Program-made: the position numbers and the translations under genes
Notes under the pieces: generated by a model
Told to the model about the DNA's origin: nothing
Seen by the model: only the letters and a program-made list of their open reading frames with translations
The model's database searches: none
Assembly (NCBI GenBank): GCA_905221605.1
Contig: CAJNDS010000282.1
Coordinates: 48,501 to 112,500 of the forward strand
Source of the DNA: Symbiodinium natans
Lineage: Eukaryota > Sar > Dinophyceae > Suessiales > Symbiodiniaceae
Direction: 5' to 3'
Length of the DNA stretch: 64,000 nucleotides
Shown here: in pieces, positions 11,943-20,913 of the stretch
Position numbering within the stretch: the first letter of the stretch is position 1
Layout: the number at the start of each line of letters is the position of its first letter

Positions 11943-13149
11943 CCCGCCCCCCCCCCCCGCTGCCCCTGCAAGCCTCGCCGTACCCTGGCCTGCCCAGCGC
12001 AACTCCCTCCCCCCTCGACTCCTGCTGTACTTTTCATTTTCTCAATGTCGTGGGATTCTCTTGTTGGGTGGGTGTTGCATCAGAGCCGTAAATATAACTT
12101 TACCATAAAACTGCTCGATCCGGAGCTGCTGAACCCTAAACCCTAAACCCTACACCCTAAACCCTAAACCCTAAACCCTGGGGCAGACGCGGTGTTGGGG
12201 GACACTCCATCCTGGCAGGTTGCAGATGGCCGCTGGACAAAATATATATGGAGTTTAGGGTAAGTTTAGGGTTTAGGGTTTGGGGTTCAGGGTTTAGGCC
12301 CTTGGGAGACTTTGGGGCTTCCGAAAATGCGGGACATCTAATACAGACTCCAAGTAGTAGGACCCTGAAGCTGGAAACTATCCCCTGGTTTTAGGGTTTA
12401 AGGTTTAGGGTTTAGGGTTCATCTTCCAAATGCTTCGAGCATGGATTGTTCGACCAATCAAAGGTCGCTTTCATGTCTCACAATATTCTTTCACATTTGA
12501 TGATGGTCTCTTCATCCGTTGCTCGTTGAGGTACTATAAGACTGTAGATGTCTTCTTTAGTATATCTTGAATGCTACATACTCGCTGTGCCCTAAACCCT
12601 AAACCCTAAACCCTAAACCCTAAACCCTAAACCCTAAACCCTAAACCCTAAACCCTAAACCCTAAACCCTAAACCCTAAACCCTACAAAGAATAGGAATG
12701 CACAGCGGTACATAGGCCAAGGGTAAAGCCTGACCTGGTCGATGGCATTCTGTCTGTTCATCGACATTTGAGGCCTTAGGGGTTAGGAACTCCACATATG
12801 GATGTTGCCCTAAAGCTGCGGTTTAGGTAAAGCTTAGGGTTTTGGGTTTTGGGTTTTGGGTTTAGGAATACTAGACCCTGGAGTAACCTAGCAATAACAA
12901 GGGTGCCCGGTTGGATTTGCAGGGAATAAATGCAATGGGTCCTAGCAACAATAAGCCACCTTGAATCCCAGAAGGAGTGGACTTAACTCACATCAGTTGG
13001 CTAAAATACACATCGCCCCATGGTGGACGCTGCTGGGGAGAATTACACATCAGAGTGGCAAGAATGCACATCAAGATATGCTCACGATACCTGGCGGACG
13101 CCTTCCTAAATCTACGATAGAGGTACATGAACCCTAAACCCCCAACCAT
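11943..13149. repeat. Mosaic with a 13-unit telomere-like array at 12591-12684
   Basis: Patches lie at 12131-12180, 12262-12295 and 12393-12420, and a clean CCCTAAA array at about 12591-12684. Unique islands at 12180-12260, 12420-12590 and 12690-13130 hold no gene that I recognise. Confidence 0.85.
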
Positions 13150-13268
13150 CCTAAAGCCTAAAGCCTAAAGCCTAAAGCCTAAAGCCTAAAGCCTAAAGCC
13201 TAAAGCCTAAAGCCTAAAGCCTAAAGCCTAAAGCCTAAAGCCTAAAGCCTAAAGCCTAAAGCCTAAAC
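13150..13268 (+). repeat. Homogeneous CCTAAAG (TTTAGGC-type) variant array, about 17 units
   Basis: A pure 7-bp variant of the telomere-like unit with one base changed, uninterrupted by the canonical form until its 3' edge. Confidence 0.97.
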
Positions 13269-13638
13269 CCTTTGGGTCTGTGAGCTCAAAACCCCAACCC
13301 CCCCACTTCCCCAGAAGCAAGCTTCTCCACAAGTCGCCAGCCTGTCCTTCGGGCAAGTAACCAAGCCCAGGATCCCCTTCGACTGACTTCCTAGAGCCTG
13401 GAAAAACCCTGCGGGGGTTTAGGGTTTAGGGTTTAGGGTAGTTTAGGGTTTAGGGTTTAAGGTCCACACCCTCAATCCATCCCACCAAGCGCCCCCAAAT
13501 CGAAGGCCTTCCCCATCTTCGTCAGCCATTTGCCGGCGTCGGACTGCGCAGATGAAGTGGACTGCGGCGCGTGCAACCCCCGGGTTCTTACACCCCGTTC
13601 TTGGGGGGAAGAGGGGGGCGGGGTTTAGGGTTTAGGGT

Positions 13639-13691
<53 letters not shown>

Positions 13692-14274
13692 GGTTTAGGG
13701 TTTAGGGTTTGGGTTCAGGGTTTAGGTTTTAGGGGTTCGGGTTGAGGGTTTGGCGGCTTTTAGCAATTCCAGACCCCTCAAAAATAGAACCCCCAAATAG
13801 GGTTTAGGGTTTAGGGTCTAGGGTCTAGGGTTTAGGGCACTCTATATCTATTGGGTCATTCTTAGGAAACCTTAACGGGATTTTGATTTTTGGATCCTCC
13901 TAGGGGTCTGGGTTCGTAGTTTCAGGGACTCGGCGGGTGTAGGGTATAGATAGAGCGTGGGACGAAAGGTTCAGCGTTGAGGGCTTTCAGGATTAGGGTT
14001 TAGGGTTCAGGGCTTTAGGGTTTTAGGGTTTCGGGTTTTAGGGTGTAGGGTTTAGGGAAGTCAAGCCATTTAAGCTTCCAATGGCAAGATGCCATGATAC
14101 GGACAGGTATATTCATGCTCGACCTTGCACATCAACTGCTGCAATTCCCCCTCAGCAATTTGGCATAATCCTGCAAGGGTAGAACAACGGAGTTGGGTTC
14201 TGTTTAGGTCGTAGGGTCTTAGGGCTTTAGGTTACCCGAAGCACGAAAACCCTAATTAACCCTAAACCCTAGAC
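13269..14274. repeat. Mosaic including a TTGAGGG variant array
   Basis: TTTAGGG patches lie at 13417-13462 and 13620-13638. A TTGAGGG array of about eight units lies at 13636-13694. Degenerate G-strand patches follow at 13698-13760, 13798-13838 and 13995-14055. The island 14056-14200 is unique without a gene. Confidence 0.85.
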
Positions 14275-14396
14275 CCTAAACCCTAAACCCCTAACCCCTA
14301 ACCCCTAACCCCTAACCCCTAACCCCTAAACCCTAAACCCTAAACCCTAAACCCTAAACCCTAAACCCTAAACCCTAAACCCTAAACCCTAAACCC
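14262..14396 (+). repeat. Telomere-like array with an embedded 7-bp CCCCTAA block
   Basis: CCCTAAA units flank about six units in the CCCCTAA register (14287-14330), then about nine canonical units. Confidence 0.95.
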
Positions 14397-14509
14397 CATG
14401 CCGAAAGGCTTTCTTTTCCGGGTTGACTACGGCCCTGAATGCTGGCTCTACGTGATCTAGGGCTTGATGGCTCTTTCGGTGACATCTGCACCGAACCAAA
14501 GCCTGCGCC

Positions 14510-14590
14510 CTAAACCCTAAACCCTAAACCCTAAACCCTAAACCCTAAACCCTAAACCCTAAACCCTAAACCCTAAACCCTAAACCCGAA
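14510..14590 (+). repeat. Telomere-like array, C-rich strand, about 11 units
   Basis: Clean CCCTAAA repeats grading into CCCGAAA variants after 14585. Confidence 0.96.
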
Positions 14591-14845
14591 ACCCTAAACT
14601 CTAAACCCGAAACGCTGAACACCGAAGCCCCTGAAAGCCTAAACCCTGCGCCATGTTTGCACCCGAGAACCACCTCACGCACCCTAAAGCCGATTGAGCC
14701 CGAAAGCCTGAACACCGTTGAGCACTCAAGCCCTAAGCCCATACCCCTAGACCCCTGAAACCCCCTAAGCCCTAGAGCCCTGAGGCCCTAAAGCCCTGAA
14801 GCCCTAAGCACTAAAGCCCTAAAGCCTAAACCCTAAACCCCTTTG
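14591..14845. repeat. Degenerate telomere-like sequence
   Basis: Scattered ccctgaa, ccctaagc and ccctagac variants; no gene. Confidence 0.7.
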
Positions 14846-14942
14846 AATCCCTTTGAATCCCTTTGAATCCCTTTGAATCCCTTTGAATCCCTTTGAACCC
14901 CTTTGAATCCCTTTGAATCCCTTTGAATCCCTCTGAACCCCT
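14846..14942. repeat. 10-bp tandem repeat CCCTTTGAAT, about nine units
   Basis: Units of cctttgaatc repeat with one or two substitutions (gaacc in place of gaatc). A telomere-like array follows at 14940-15002. Confidence 0.93.
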
Positions 14943-15074
14943 AAACCCTAAACCCTAAACCCTAAACCCTAAACCCTACACCCTAAACCTAAACCCTAAA
15001 CCCTGCCTGGCAGATTGCCACCAGGCAGCTGTTGTAGCACTCCACCGTCGGCTCCAGCTTTCTTAACTGGCACG

Positions 15075-15320
15075 TATAGGGTTTAGGGTTTAGGGTTTAG
15101 GGGTTTAGGGGTTTAGGGGTTTAGGGGTTTAGGGGTTTAGGGGTTTAGGGGTTTAGGGGTTTAGGGGTTCAGGGTTTAGGGTTTAGGGGTTAGGGGTTTA
15201 GGGGTTTAGGGGTTTAGGGGTTTAGGGGTTTAGGGGTTTAGGGGTTTAGGGGTTTAGGGGTTTATGGGTTTAGGGGTTTAGGCGTTTAGGGGTTTAGGGG
15301 TTAGGGGTTTAGGGGTTTGG
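15075..15320 (-). repeat. TTTAGGGG (8-bp) variant telomere-like array, about 27 units
   Basis: After three canonical TTTAGGG units the period switches to 8 bp (GGGGTTTA) and stays so over about 220 bp, with rare changes. Confidence 0.95.
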
Positions 15321-17473
15321 TTTAGGGCTTAGGGTTTGGGGTTTAGTGTTTATGGTTTAGGGTTCAATTAGGATTTAGGGTGTAGGGTTTAGGGTTTAGC
15401 GTTTTAAAGGGCATTGGGTACGTATAAGGGAACAAGAGGTATTCAGTTCTTCGGGACCCTTATAATCTCAAGACTTCGCGGCTGAACCCGAAGACCTAGA
15501 CCCATGCCCGAAAACCTAACTCCTCAACTCCCCAACATAAGCAACCGAGTCCCACCATTCGCGTTCAGGGTTAGGGGTTGAGAGTTTAGGGGTTCGGGGC
15601 TTAGGGGTTAGGGGCGCCCACCGCCACTACTTGTTCGAACGAAATCGTCGAACCAGAAGAAAAAGCCCGTAGCCGCAAGACCGTTAAGCCATAAACCCCT
15701 GAACCCCGGAACCCCGCTCTAAGTTGCGAAGCCATAAAACTCGAAACCCTAAAACCCCAAAGAGCTCTAGATCCCAAAAAAGCTAACACTCCCGAGCCTG
15801 AAAGTCCTTGGCCCCCAATCCCTAGTTTAAGAGGTTAAGGGTTTAGAGTTCAAGGACTAGAAAGTACCCAACACGTAACGGTAATTCCCGATATAACCCC
15901 CCAAAGAACCTAACATTTGGGGCCTTTCGGACCATGTAAACCCTAACCCCTAATCCCTAAACCCTAAACCCGAAACCGGAAACCCGAAACCCTAAACCCT
16001 AAACTCCGACGTCTCCGTTGCCTTCATGCTGGTCAGGATCTTTTTCGCTGGCCTGGCGGTTTTGATAGGACTCCGGGTTTTTATTTCGGGTTTAAGGTTT
16101 ATAGGGTTTAGGGTTTAGGGTTTAGGGTTAGGGTTTAGGGTTGAGGGTTGAGGGTTGAGGGTTCAGGGTTAGGAGTCAGCATGCAGGGCTTAGGAAACTT
16201 TGCTTACAACTAGGTGCTGCGTAGGGCTTCGGCCGAGATAGGACTTGATACCCTAAAACTCTACAACCCTACAACTCAGAAATCCTGAAGCTTAACGGAT
16301 AGGGTTTATGCAATAAGCAGCACCAAACAGATTTTGAGCTCCCAAGTGGCAATGCTAAGGGGCTTTGGGTGTTTGGTTCGTTCCTCTCTCTACCCCCGAA
16401 GCTGGGCACGTAGCCCAAAACCAGGAATAACTACCTTGGAGACCAAGTGAACCCTGCAAGGGTTTATGATTCATATAGTAGCATAGGGTATATGACCCCG
16501 AATTTCCAGGGTTCATGTAGTCCCTAAGGTAGGGCTCTACCGCGCAACTTCTCACTTCTGCCAACTGCAGCCCCAATTGACCAAGCCGCAATCACTTCTC
16601 TCACAAGCGAGCATGATTAACCATGTCATAACTAGATTCAAGAGTAACCTAGGAAGTAACTGAAAGGCTGCCCTTTTTGGTTTAAAGGGGCTGACAAGGG
16701 AGCTTCAACCCAACCAAGGGGAATAAGGGCCTACTCTGGGTCCTAGGCCAATAACGGTACCCTCTCCTGAGCCCTCCGAATTAAACTTTTCTTGGGGGTT
16801 GGTTCACTTGACAAGGGGATCTAGAACCGCAAAAAAGGGTACCACTGGGCTACCAAGCAAGCGTGCTTAAGCCCTCAAAACCACCGCCTTTGCGGGATCT
16901 TGGGAGATATGGACCCCCCCCCATACAATTTCAAAAATTCTGTCACTTGCGCGACTACGAAGTGGAGTTTCAACCTGTTCTTGAAGCTAGTTGCCTCAAC
17001 TCAAACTTACGGTGAACCGTGAGCCTACAAAGCCCTGAAAACCAACACCCTCAATCCCGCCTAACCGAAACACAAAAACACGAAGGCCTGCACTAAGGGC
17101 CCTAAACCCTAATCCCTACACCCTGAACCCCAAGAAGCCTAGGGTTTTGGGGGGTTCTGACAGTATGATGACAAAGGATCATAAGGGTTTAGGGTTTAGG
17201 GCTAGGGTTTAGGGTTTAGGGCTAGGGTTTAGGGTTTAGCATGACTTTCACCCCCCCTTTTGTAAGGTCGGGATACGGGGCTGTGCGTCCGGGATCCGCG
17301 CATGGCTCTCCCGGCGAGTGCGCAGGAGTAGATGACGGACTGTTTAGGGTTTAGGGTTTAGGGTTTAGGCTTTAGGGTTTAGGGTTTAGGGTTTAGGGAA
17401 AGAGCGTTTAGGGTTGAGGGTTGAGGGTTTGGGGTTTAGGGGTTTCGGGTTTGGGGGTTGAAGGATTGGGATT
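15321..17473. other. Mostly unique DNA with small telomere-like patches, no recognised gene
   Basis: Patches lie at 15330-15395, 15940-16000, 16095-16170, 17180-17240 and 17342-17460. About 15420-15930 and 16190-17090 are unique. The longest frames (62 and 78 codons on the minus strand at 15601 and 16355) lack motifs. Confidence 0.6.
16785..16868 (-). repeat. Possible tRNA-derived SINE-like sequence, copy 2
   Basis: The minus strand reads GGTAGCCCAGTGGTAC (box A-like) and, about 30 nt on, GGTTCTAGATCC (box B-like), then CCCTTGT and GAACCAACC blocks shared with the sequence at 1388-1470. A cloverleaf acceptor stem is not visible. Confidence 0.38.
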
Positions 17474-17586
17474 TAGGGTTTAGGGTTTAGGGTTTAGGGT
17501 TTAGGGTTTAGGGTTTAGGGTTTAGGGTTTAGGGTTTAGGGTTTAGGGTTTAGGGTTTAGGGTTTAGGGTTTAGGGTTTAGGGTTT
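17474..17586 (-). repeat. Telomere-like array, G-rich strand, about 16 units
   Basis: Clean TTTAGGG repeats immediately upstream of a family B hairpin element. Confidence 0.96.
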
Positions 17587-17600
17587 GGGGCTGTATCGCT

Positions 17601-17681
17601 CAGAGGGTCCATTGGTGGTAACATTGTACGAGTTTTGGGTACCTAATTCCATGGTGGTAATTACTGCACATGGACCCTCTG
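17601..17681. mobile_element. MITE-like inverted repeat, family B, copy 1
   Basis: Begins CAGAGGGTCCAT and ends ATGGACCCTCTG, with internal arms containing gggtacctaattccat. The same ends bound elements at 30390-30506 and 31591-31698. No coding capacity. Confidence 0.75.
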
Positions 17682-17772
17682 GGTTAGGGAGACCTTTATC
17701 GTCTAGGGTCTGTGGGCTTTGGGCGTAGGGTTGCAGATCTTATTAATCCTAAGCCTTATTAATCCTAAGCCT

Positions 17773-17843
17773 AAACCCTAAAGCCTAAACCCTAAACCCT
17801 AAACCCTAAACCCTAAACCCTAAACCCTAAACCCTAAACCCTA
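17773..17843 (+). repeat. Telomere-like array forming the left flank of the + strand LTR element
   Basis: About ten CCCTAAA units ending in cccta directly before the LTR. The sister half of the array resumes at 26530 with cccta again, so five bases were duplicated on insertion. Confidence 0.95.
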
Positions 17844-18050
17844 TGCGGAGCTGCAGTTGGTATTGTAGAAAAGAGTTGGTGTTGAAAGTTGAAGGGTCAA
17901 TGTACCTGGTAATCTTCATGGCTCAAGACTGGGCCATGCGCCTGGTAGCAAAAAGAAGTTTCGAGTTCTTGGTGTTTGCTGGTTGGTTCAGGGTGAAACC
18001 TCTGGCGACTGTTAGGGTTGATTCCCTTCCCCTTTCGGTTGCCCCCCGTA
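17844..18050 (+). repeat. 5' LTR (207 bp)
   Basis: Starts TGCGGAGCTGCAG and ends TTGCCCCCCGTA. It is identical by eye to 26323-26529. The 3' end is TA rather than the usual CA. As the 5' LTR it should contain the promoter; no TATA box is evident. Confidence 0.92.
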
Positions 18051-18066
18051 GGTTATGAGCGCAAAT
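18051..18066 (+). promoter_or_regulatory. Candidate primer-binding site (tRNA-Met anticodon-arm type)
   Basis: The sequence directly after the LTR is GGTTATGAGCGCAAAT. It lacks the TGG expected for priming by a tRNA 3' end. It resembles the Drosophila copia site, which pairs with the anticodon arm of initiator tRNA-Met (CAT anticodon with flanking AA). The match is partial, so this is an inference. Confidence 0.3.
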
Positions 18067-18115
18067 TAGGTTCCCTGCGGTTTGTGTTTCGGTTTTAGGG
18101 TGGTAGTTTGAAGCA

Positions 18116-18799
18116 ATGGCTACCAACTGGTTACAGACTGGTGCGGCATCATCGAGCTCCAACGTGGGCGATCAAGGTGAAGGTGGTGTCAAACGGTCTG
18201 CAACGGGTGAAAAAGTGGTTCCCAATGTGGAAGCTCTGGTTGATGCTGGTGGTATGCGTGGCGAAGAGAAGCCGGTGGTGGAAGGACTGGAAGACCAGAT
18301 GCAAGCAGTTTTGCTGCGCCTTCTGAGCAAACATGGGCTTTGTCTTCGAGCTGCGGGACCTGCTGAATCAACGGGAGCGCCAACAACAAGCTCCTCTACG
18401 TCAAAGATGGTGGAGCAAGAGTGCCAGACAGAGCTGGTTGGGGATGTTATCCCTGTTTCCAAGCGAGCTCGCAATAAAGTGAGCTTCGCGGCTGAAAGTG
18501 GTGATCTGTTGACAGGTGAAGCGGAAGAAACTGCGCCTGTTGCTGCGACAAAAAGCAGTATCCTCTTCACTGGGGACGCAGAAGGAGTTGTTCCTGTTGC
18601 TATGGTGATGAGTGAAGGAGAAATCCTGGAGTTGGAAGCAGCGAGAATACAGCAGGAGTCAGAGGAAGACTTATACGCTGCTGGTGGAGGCAAATTGTCT
18701 CGAGCTGCTGACCTTCCAATCATCGACTGTGATGGGAAGACGTGGGAACGCCATTTTCATGAGGATGGAAGAGAATTTCAGAATATCTTTACTGCTTAG
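18116..18799 (+). CDS. N-terminal ORF of the LTR element, ending in a WW-like motif
   Basis: A 227-codon frame starting at an ATG 65 bp after the LTR. The first 190 residues are Ser/Thr/Glu/Ala-rich and probably disordered, with no fold that I recognise. Near the C-terminus it reads TWERHFHEDGREF (first Trp codon at 18743), the first half of a WW-domain pattern; the second half (LDTGDTQWVLP) follows in frame +1 at about 18796-18826. The frame is therefore probably broken around 18778-18790, and this ORF and the next were likely one protein. WW domains bind proline-rich peptides. The reconstructed spacing between the two Trp is a few residues longer than usual, so the domain call is tentative. 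Its first-ORF position corresponds to where gag would lie. Confidence 0.55.
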   Translation: MATNWLQTGAASSSSNVGDQGEGGVKRSATGEKVVPNVEALVDAGGMRGEEKPVVEGLEDQMQAVLLRLLSKHGLCLRAAGPAESTGAPTTSSSTSKMVEQECQTELVGDVIPVSKRARNKVSFAAESGDLLTGEAEETAPVAATKSSILFTGDAEGVVPVAMVMSEGEILELEAARIQQESEEDLYAAGGGKLSRAADLPIIDCDGKTWERHFHEDGREFQNIFTA

Positions 18800-18828
18800 A
18801 CACTGGAGATACCCAATGGGTGTTGCCT
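18743..18828 (+). other. WW-like motif split by a frameshift
   Basis: Two Trp codons (18743 and 18817) in frames 2 and 1 flank GREF and LDTGDTQW, and VLP follows the second Trp, as in WW domains. The frame change lies between about 18778 and 18796. Confidence 0.4.
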
Positions 18829-19728
18829 AAGAAGACTGGAATGGCTGGGAACAGTGAAGTGTCTGGTGTTGGAATGGGCATTGTCCCTGTGGAAGAAGAG
18901 TCAGCACTGGGTACTACCTCGTCCTCGTCGCCTACTGAGTCTTTCAGGGCACAACAGGGTAGCTTGGAAAGTGTAAACAGCGGTGTAAATAGTGTAGGTG
19001 AAAAGGATTTTTCCTCTACTATCAGGGATAGCGGTCTTAGGGCTGGTGGTGACGCCCAGACCTCGGGTTCTCCTGATGAGGAAGGAATTTTTGGAATCCG
19101 AGCAGACATCGCTGGAAAACATCTGGATCGGGAAGAGATGAAAGCGTTTTCTGAGGGTGTGGCAGCGGTGGAATCGGTGGGTTCAGAAGAAAAAATGCCC
19201 AATGCGGAGATTGGAACTGTGTCGGCTGCAGAAGAGCGAGTGGTGGATGTGGTACCTGTCGTTCAGGAAGGTGGTCCTGGAGATTTGGATGACGGAGGGA
19301 AAAAGTTGTGCGTTACGACTGAGGAGGTCTCTTCGTTTGGTGCCAAGAATCTTGCCATTCAAGGGAAAAAAGAAGCTTCTGGAATAGCTGGAGACACGGT
19401 CGATCTGAAAGATGAGGCCTGGAGCGCCAATGAAGCGCGGGTCAATGTGCCAGATAGTACCTGGAGTGCGGAGGAAGCACGGGTTGAGGCGCGTATGGTG
19501 TCACGTTCCGCGGACGACTGCAACAATAGGGCGCAGGTCTCCGTAGCAGCTGACGACGGAGGTTCACAGGTGGACGCACTGGTGCAACCTGAAGTTAGCA
19601 GCGAGGAACGAAATGGCAAAGGCTACACCGGAGCCAATGTGGCAGCTGTGGTCAACGATGGTGGTGATTCTCTTTTGGAAACCATGGAGCCAAAGGAGCC
19701 TGGAAGAAAATGTGCCTGCCGCGGATGA
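18820..19728 (+). CDS. Acidic low-complexity ORF of the LTR element
   Basis: A 302-codon frame, open upstream to about 18781 where it carries the second half of the WW-like motif. The protein is rich in Glu, Ala, Val, Gly and Ser, acidic and without hydrophobic segments, so it is probably a disordered linker. A duplicated block stands out (DEAWSANEARV, then STWSAEEARVEARM). It ends shortly after GRKCACRG, whereas the +1 frame from about 19707 continues with the same style of sequence (EENVPAADE, EENLPAAEG). A one-base shift in the purine run at 19703-19710 is therefore likely. No function is assigned. Confidence 0.5.
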   Translation: MLPKKTGMAGNSEVSGVGMGIVPVEEESALGTTSSSSPTESFRAQQGSLESVNSGVNSVGEKDFSSTIRDSGLRAGGDAQTSGSPDEEGIFGIRADIAGKHLDREEMKAFSEGVAAVESVGSEEKMPNAEIGTVSAAEERVVDVVPVVQEGGPGDLDDGGKKLCVTTEEVSSFGAKNLAIQGKKEASGIAGDTVDLKDEAWSANEARVNVPDSTWSAEEARVEARMVSRSADDCNNRAQVSVAADDGGSQVDALVQPEVSSEERNGKGYTGANVAAVVNDGGDSLLETMEPKEPGRKCACRG

Positions 19729-20035
19729 GCAATCCAACAGCCCTGCAATGGAAGAAAATTTGCCTGCTGCAGAAGGTTTGACAAAAGACTCCAATGGTGG
19801 GTCCACTTCCACGAAGGGGGAAGTATTGCCGTCTGAAAGCTCGCCGGAAGTCGACACCGAGCGAACTGTGACAGATGAAGCAAAGCCATTGGCTGGACAA
19901 AAAGGAAGGTCCTGAACCCCTTGAGCACAAGTTGGATGATCTTGTGGGACTCGTGCAGGAGCAGGACGAGCAGCTTGACCCAAAGGTGGAAACCTTTGAG
20001 GGATGTTCCAGGAGCCGATGATGCAGAGATGGTTT
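19707..20035 (+). CDS. Linker segment in two further frames (frameshifted continuation)
   Basis: From 19707 to 19915 frame 2 encodes SLEENVPAADEQ, NLPAAEGLTKDSNGG and a Glu/Ser-rich stretch, then stops. Frame 0 from about 19899 encodes KKEGPEPLEHKLDDLVGL, then a charged coiled-coil-like stretch VQEQDEQLDPKVETFE, before frame 1 takes over near 20000. Shifts fall at an AAAAAGGAAGG run (19899-19909) and a GAGGGA run (about 19998-20003). These pieces look like one acidic linker interrupted by single-base indels. Confidence 0.45.
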
Positions 20036-20910
20036 CTGAAGAACAGGCGAAGGAAGTGCCCAATGGGGGAGCCTTGGTGACACCTGGGGAGCATTGTTAT
20101 CAGGCCGGAGATTGGATCACTGCTCTGGTGCGTTGCATCAATGGGCATGGAGCCTTTTTGGCGCACGGTGATCTGAATGTGCTGATTCCTGAAGAAGGGA
20201 AAAATACACCCTCTTTCAAAATTGGTGACACTGTCTGCACGACAGTGAAGAGGGTGGATGATGATGGCACTGTGATTTTAGATTCCTGCCTAGTTTTTGA
20301 AGAGGACGATGAGGACTCTTCTCCAGCGCAGCGCAAATGGAAAGTCGGCGGCTGGGATACGTGGTGGGGAAATTCATGGTGTGATGGTCAATGGTACCAA
20401 GATTCCAACGGTCAATGGGACTGGAAATGGGAGGAAGAGCAATCCGATGAATGGTTTGCTGATCAGGAGTTATCCTCAGAAGAACAGGAGGAAAGGCAAC
20501 TCTATGGAGAAAAGATCTATAGAGCTCTTCTGGAGGATGGAAAGGCTGATAAGGCCTATGTGGGCAAAATCACTGGGATGCTGCTGAGTCGTACAATGGA
20601 GGAGATACTGGAGTGTGTTGCAGACCATGCATTCCTGGATGCGGAAGCTCGGCGTGCATATGGCATCCTGCAAAGTGATGGTTGGACGCCCGATGGTACA
20701 GAAGGCGCAGGCTTGGGAAAGACAACCACCTTTTCCCGAAAGCAGTACCACAACGCGCTCTACGAACTGGCATGTAAGAAAAGGAGATTTAGTCGACCAG
20801 TTGTGGGTGAAGCGGTGGCAACGTTGCTGAGTCAAGGCAAAGATGAACTTTGGAATGCGCTTTGGCTGGATACCAAGCGGTTTTTGCAGGAGCTTGACGG
20901 TGCAGTTTAA
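19921..20910 (+). CDS. ORF with S1-like region and C-terminal MLLE (PABC) domain
   Basis: A 330-codon frame beginning at a TTG; the true start is probably upstream through a frameshift, since the natural sequence begins around VPGADDAEM (residue 28 on). Residues about 62-125 (GDWITALVRCINGHGAFL ... FKIGDTV ... DDDGTVILDS) have the strand pattern of an S1/OB RNA-binding fold. Residues 140-182 are extremely Trp-rich. Residues 194-250 (LYGEKIYRALLEDG ... GKITGMLLSRTMEEILECV) match the MLLE domain of poly(A)-binding protein, including the signature KITGMLL at 216-222. MLLE domains bind PAM2 peptides in mRNA-metabolism factors. A stop (20908-20910) and an ATG three bases later separate it from the CCCH ORF in the same frame. 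Confidence 0.62.
   Translation: MSTSWMILWDSCRSRTSSLTQRWKPLRDVPGADDAEMVSEEQAKEVPNGGALVTPGEHCYQAGDWITALVRCINGHGAFLAHGDLNVLIPEEGKNTPSFKIGDTVCTTVKRVDDDGTVILDSCLVFEEDDEDSSPAQRKWKVGGWDTWWGNSWCDGQWYQDSNGQWDWKWEEEQSDEWFADQELSSEEQEERQLYGEKIYRALLEDGKADKAYVGKITGMLLSRTMEEILECVADHAFLDAEARRAYGILQSDGWTPDGTEGAGLGKTTTFSRKQYHNALYELACKKRRFSRPVVGEAVATLLSQGKDELWNALWLDTKRFLQELDGAV
20500..20670 (+). other. MLLE / PABC domain
   Basis: The KITGMLL core with the preceding LYGEKIYRALLEDG helix and following EEILECVADHAFLDAEAR helices matches the five-helix C-terminal domain of cytoplasmic poly(A)-binding protein. I find no RRM domain upstream, so this is not a complete poly(A)-binding protein. Confidence 0.72.
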
Positions 20911-20913
20911 TCC

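Noticed and set aside
17844..18050. Relationship between the LTRs of the two elements because both contain ATGCGGAG or TGCGGAG near one end
   Set aside because: The match is eight bases, lies at different positions relative to element orientation, and nothing else aligns.
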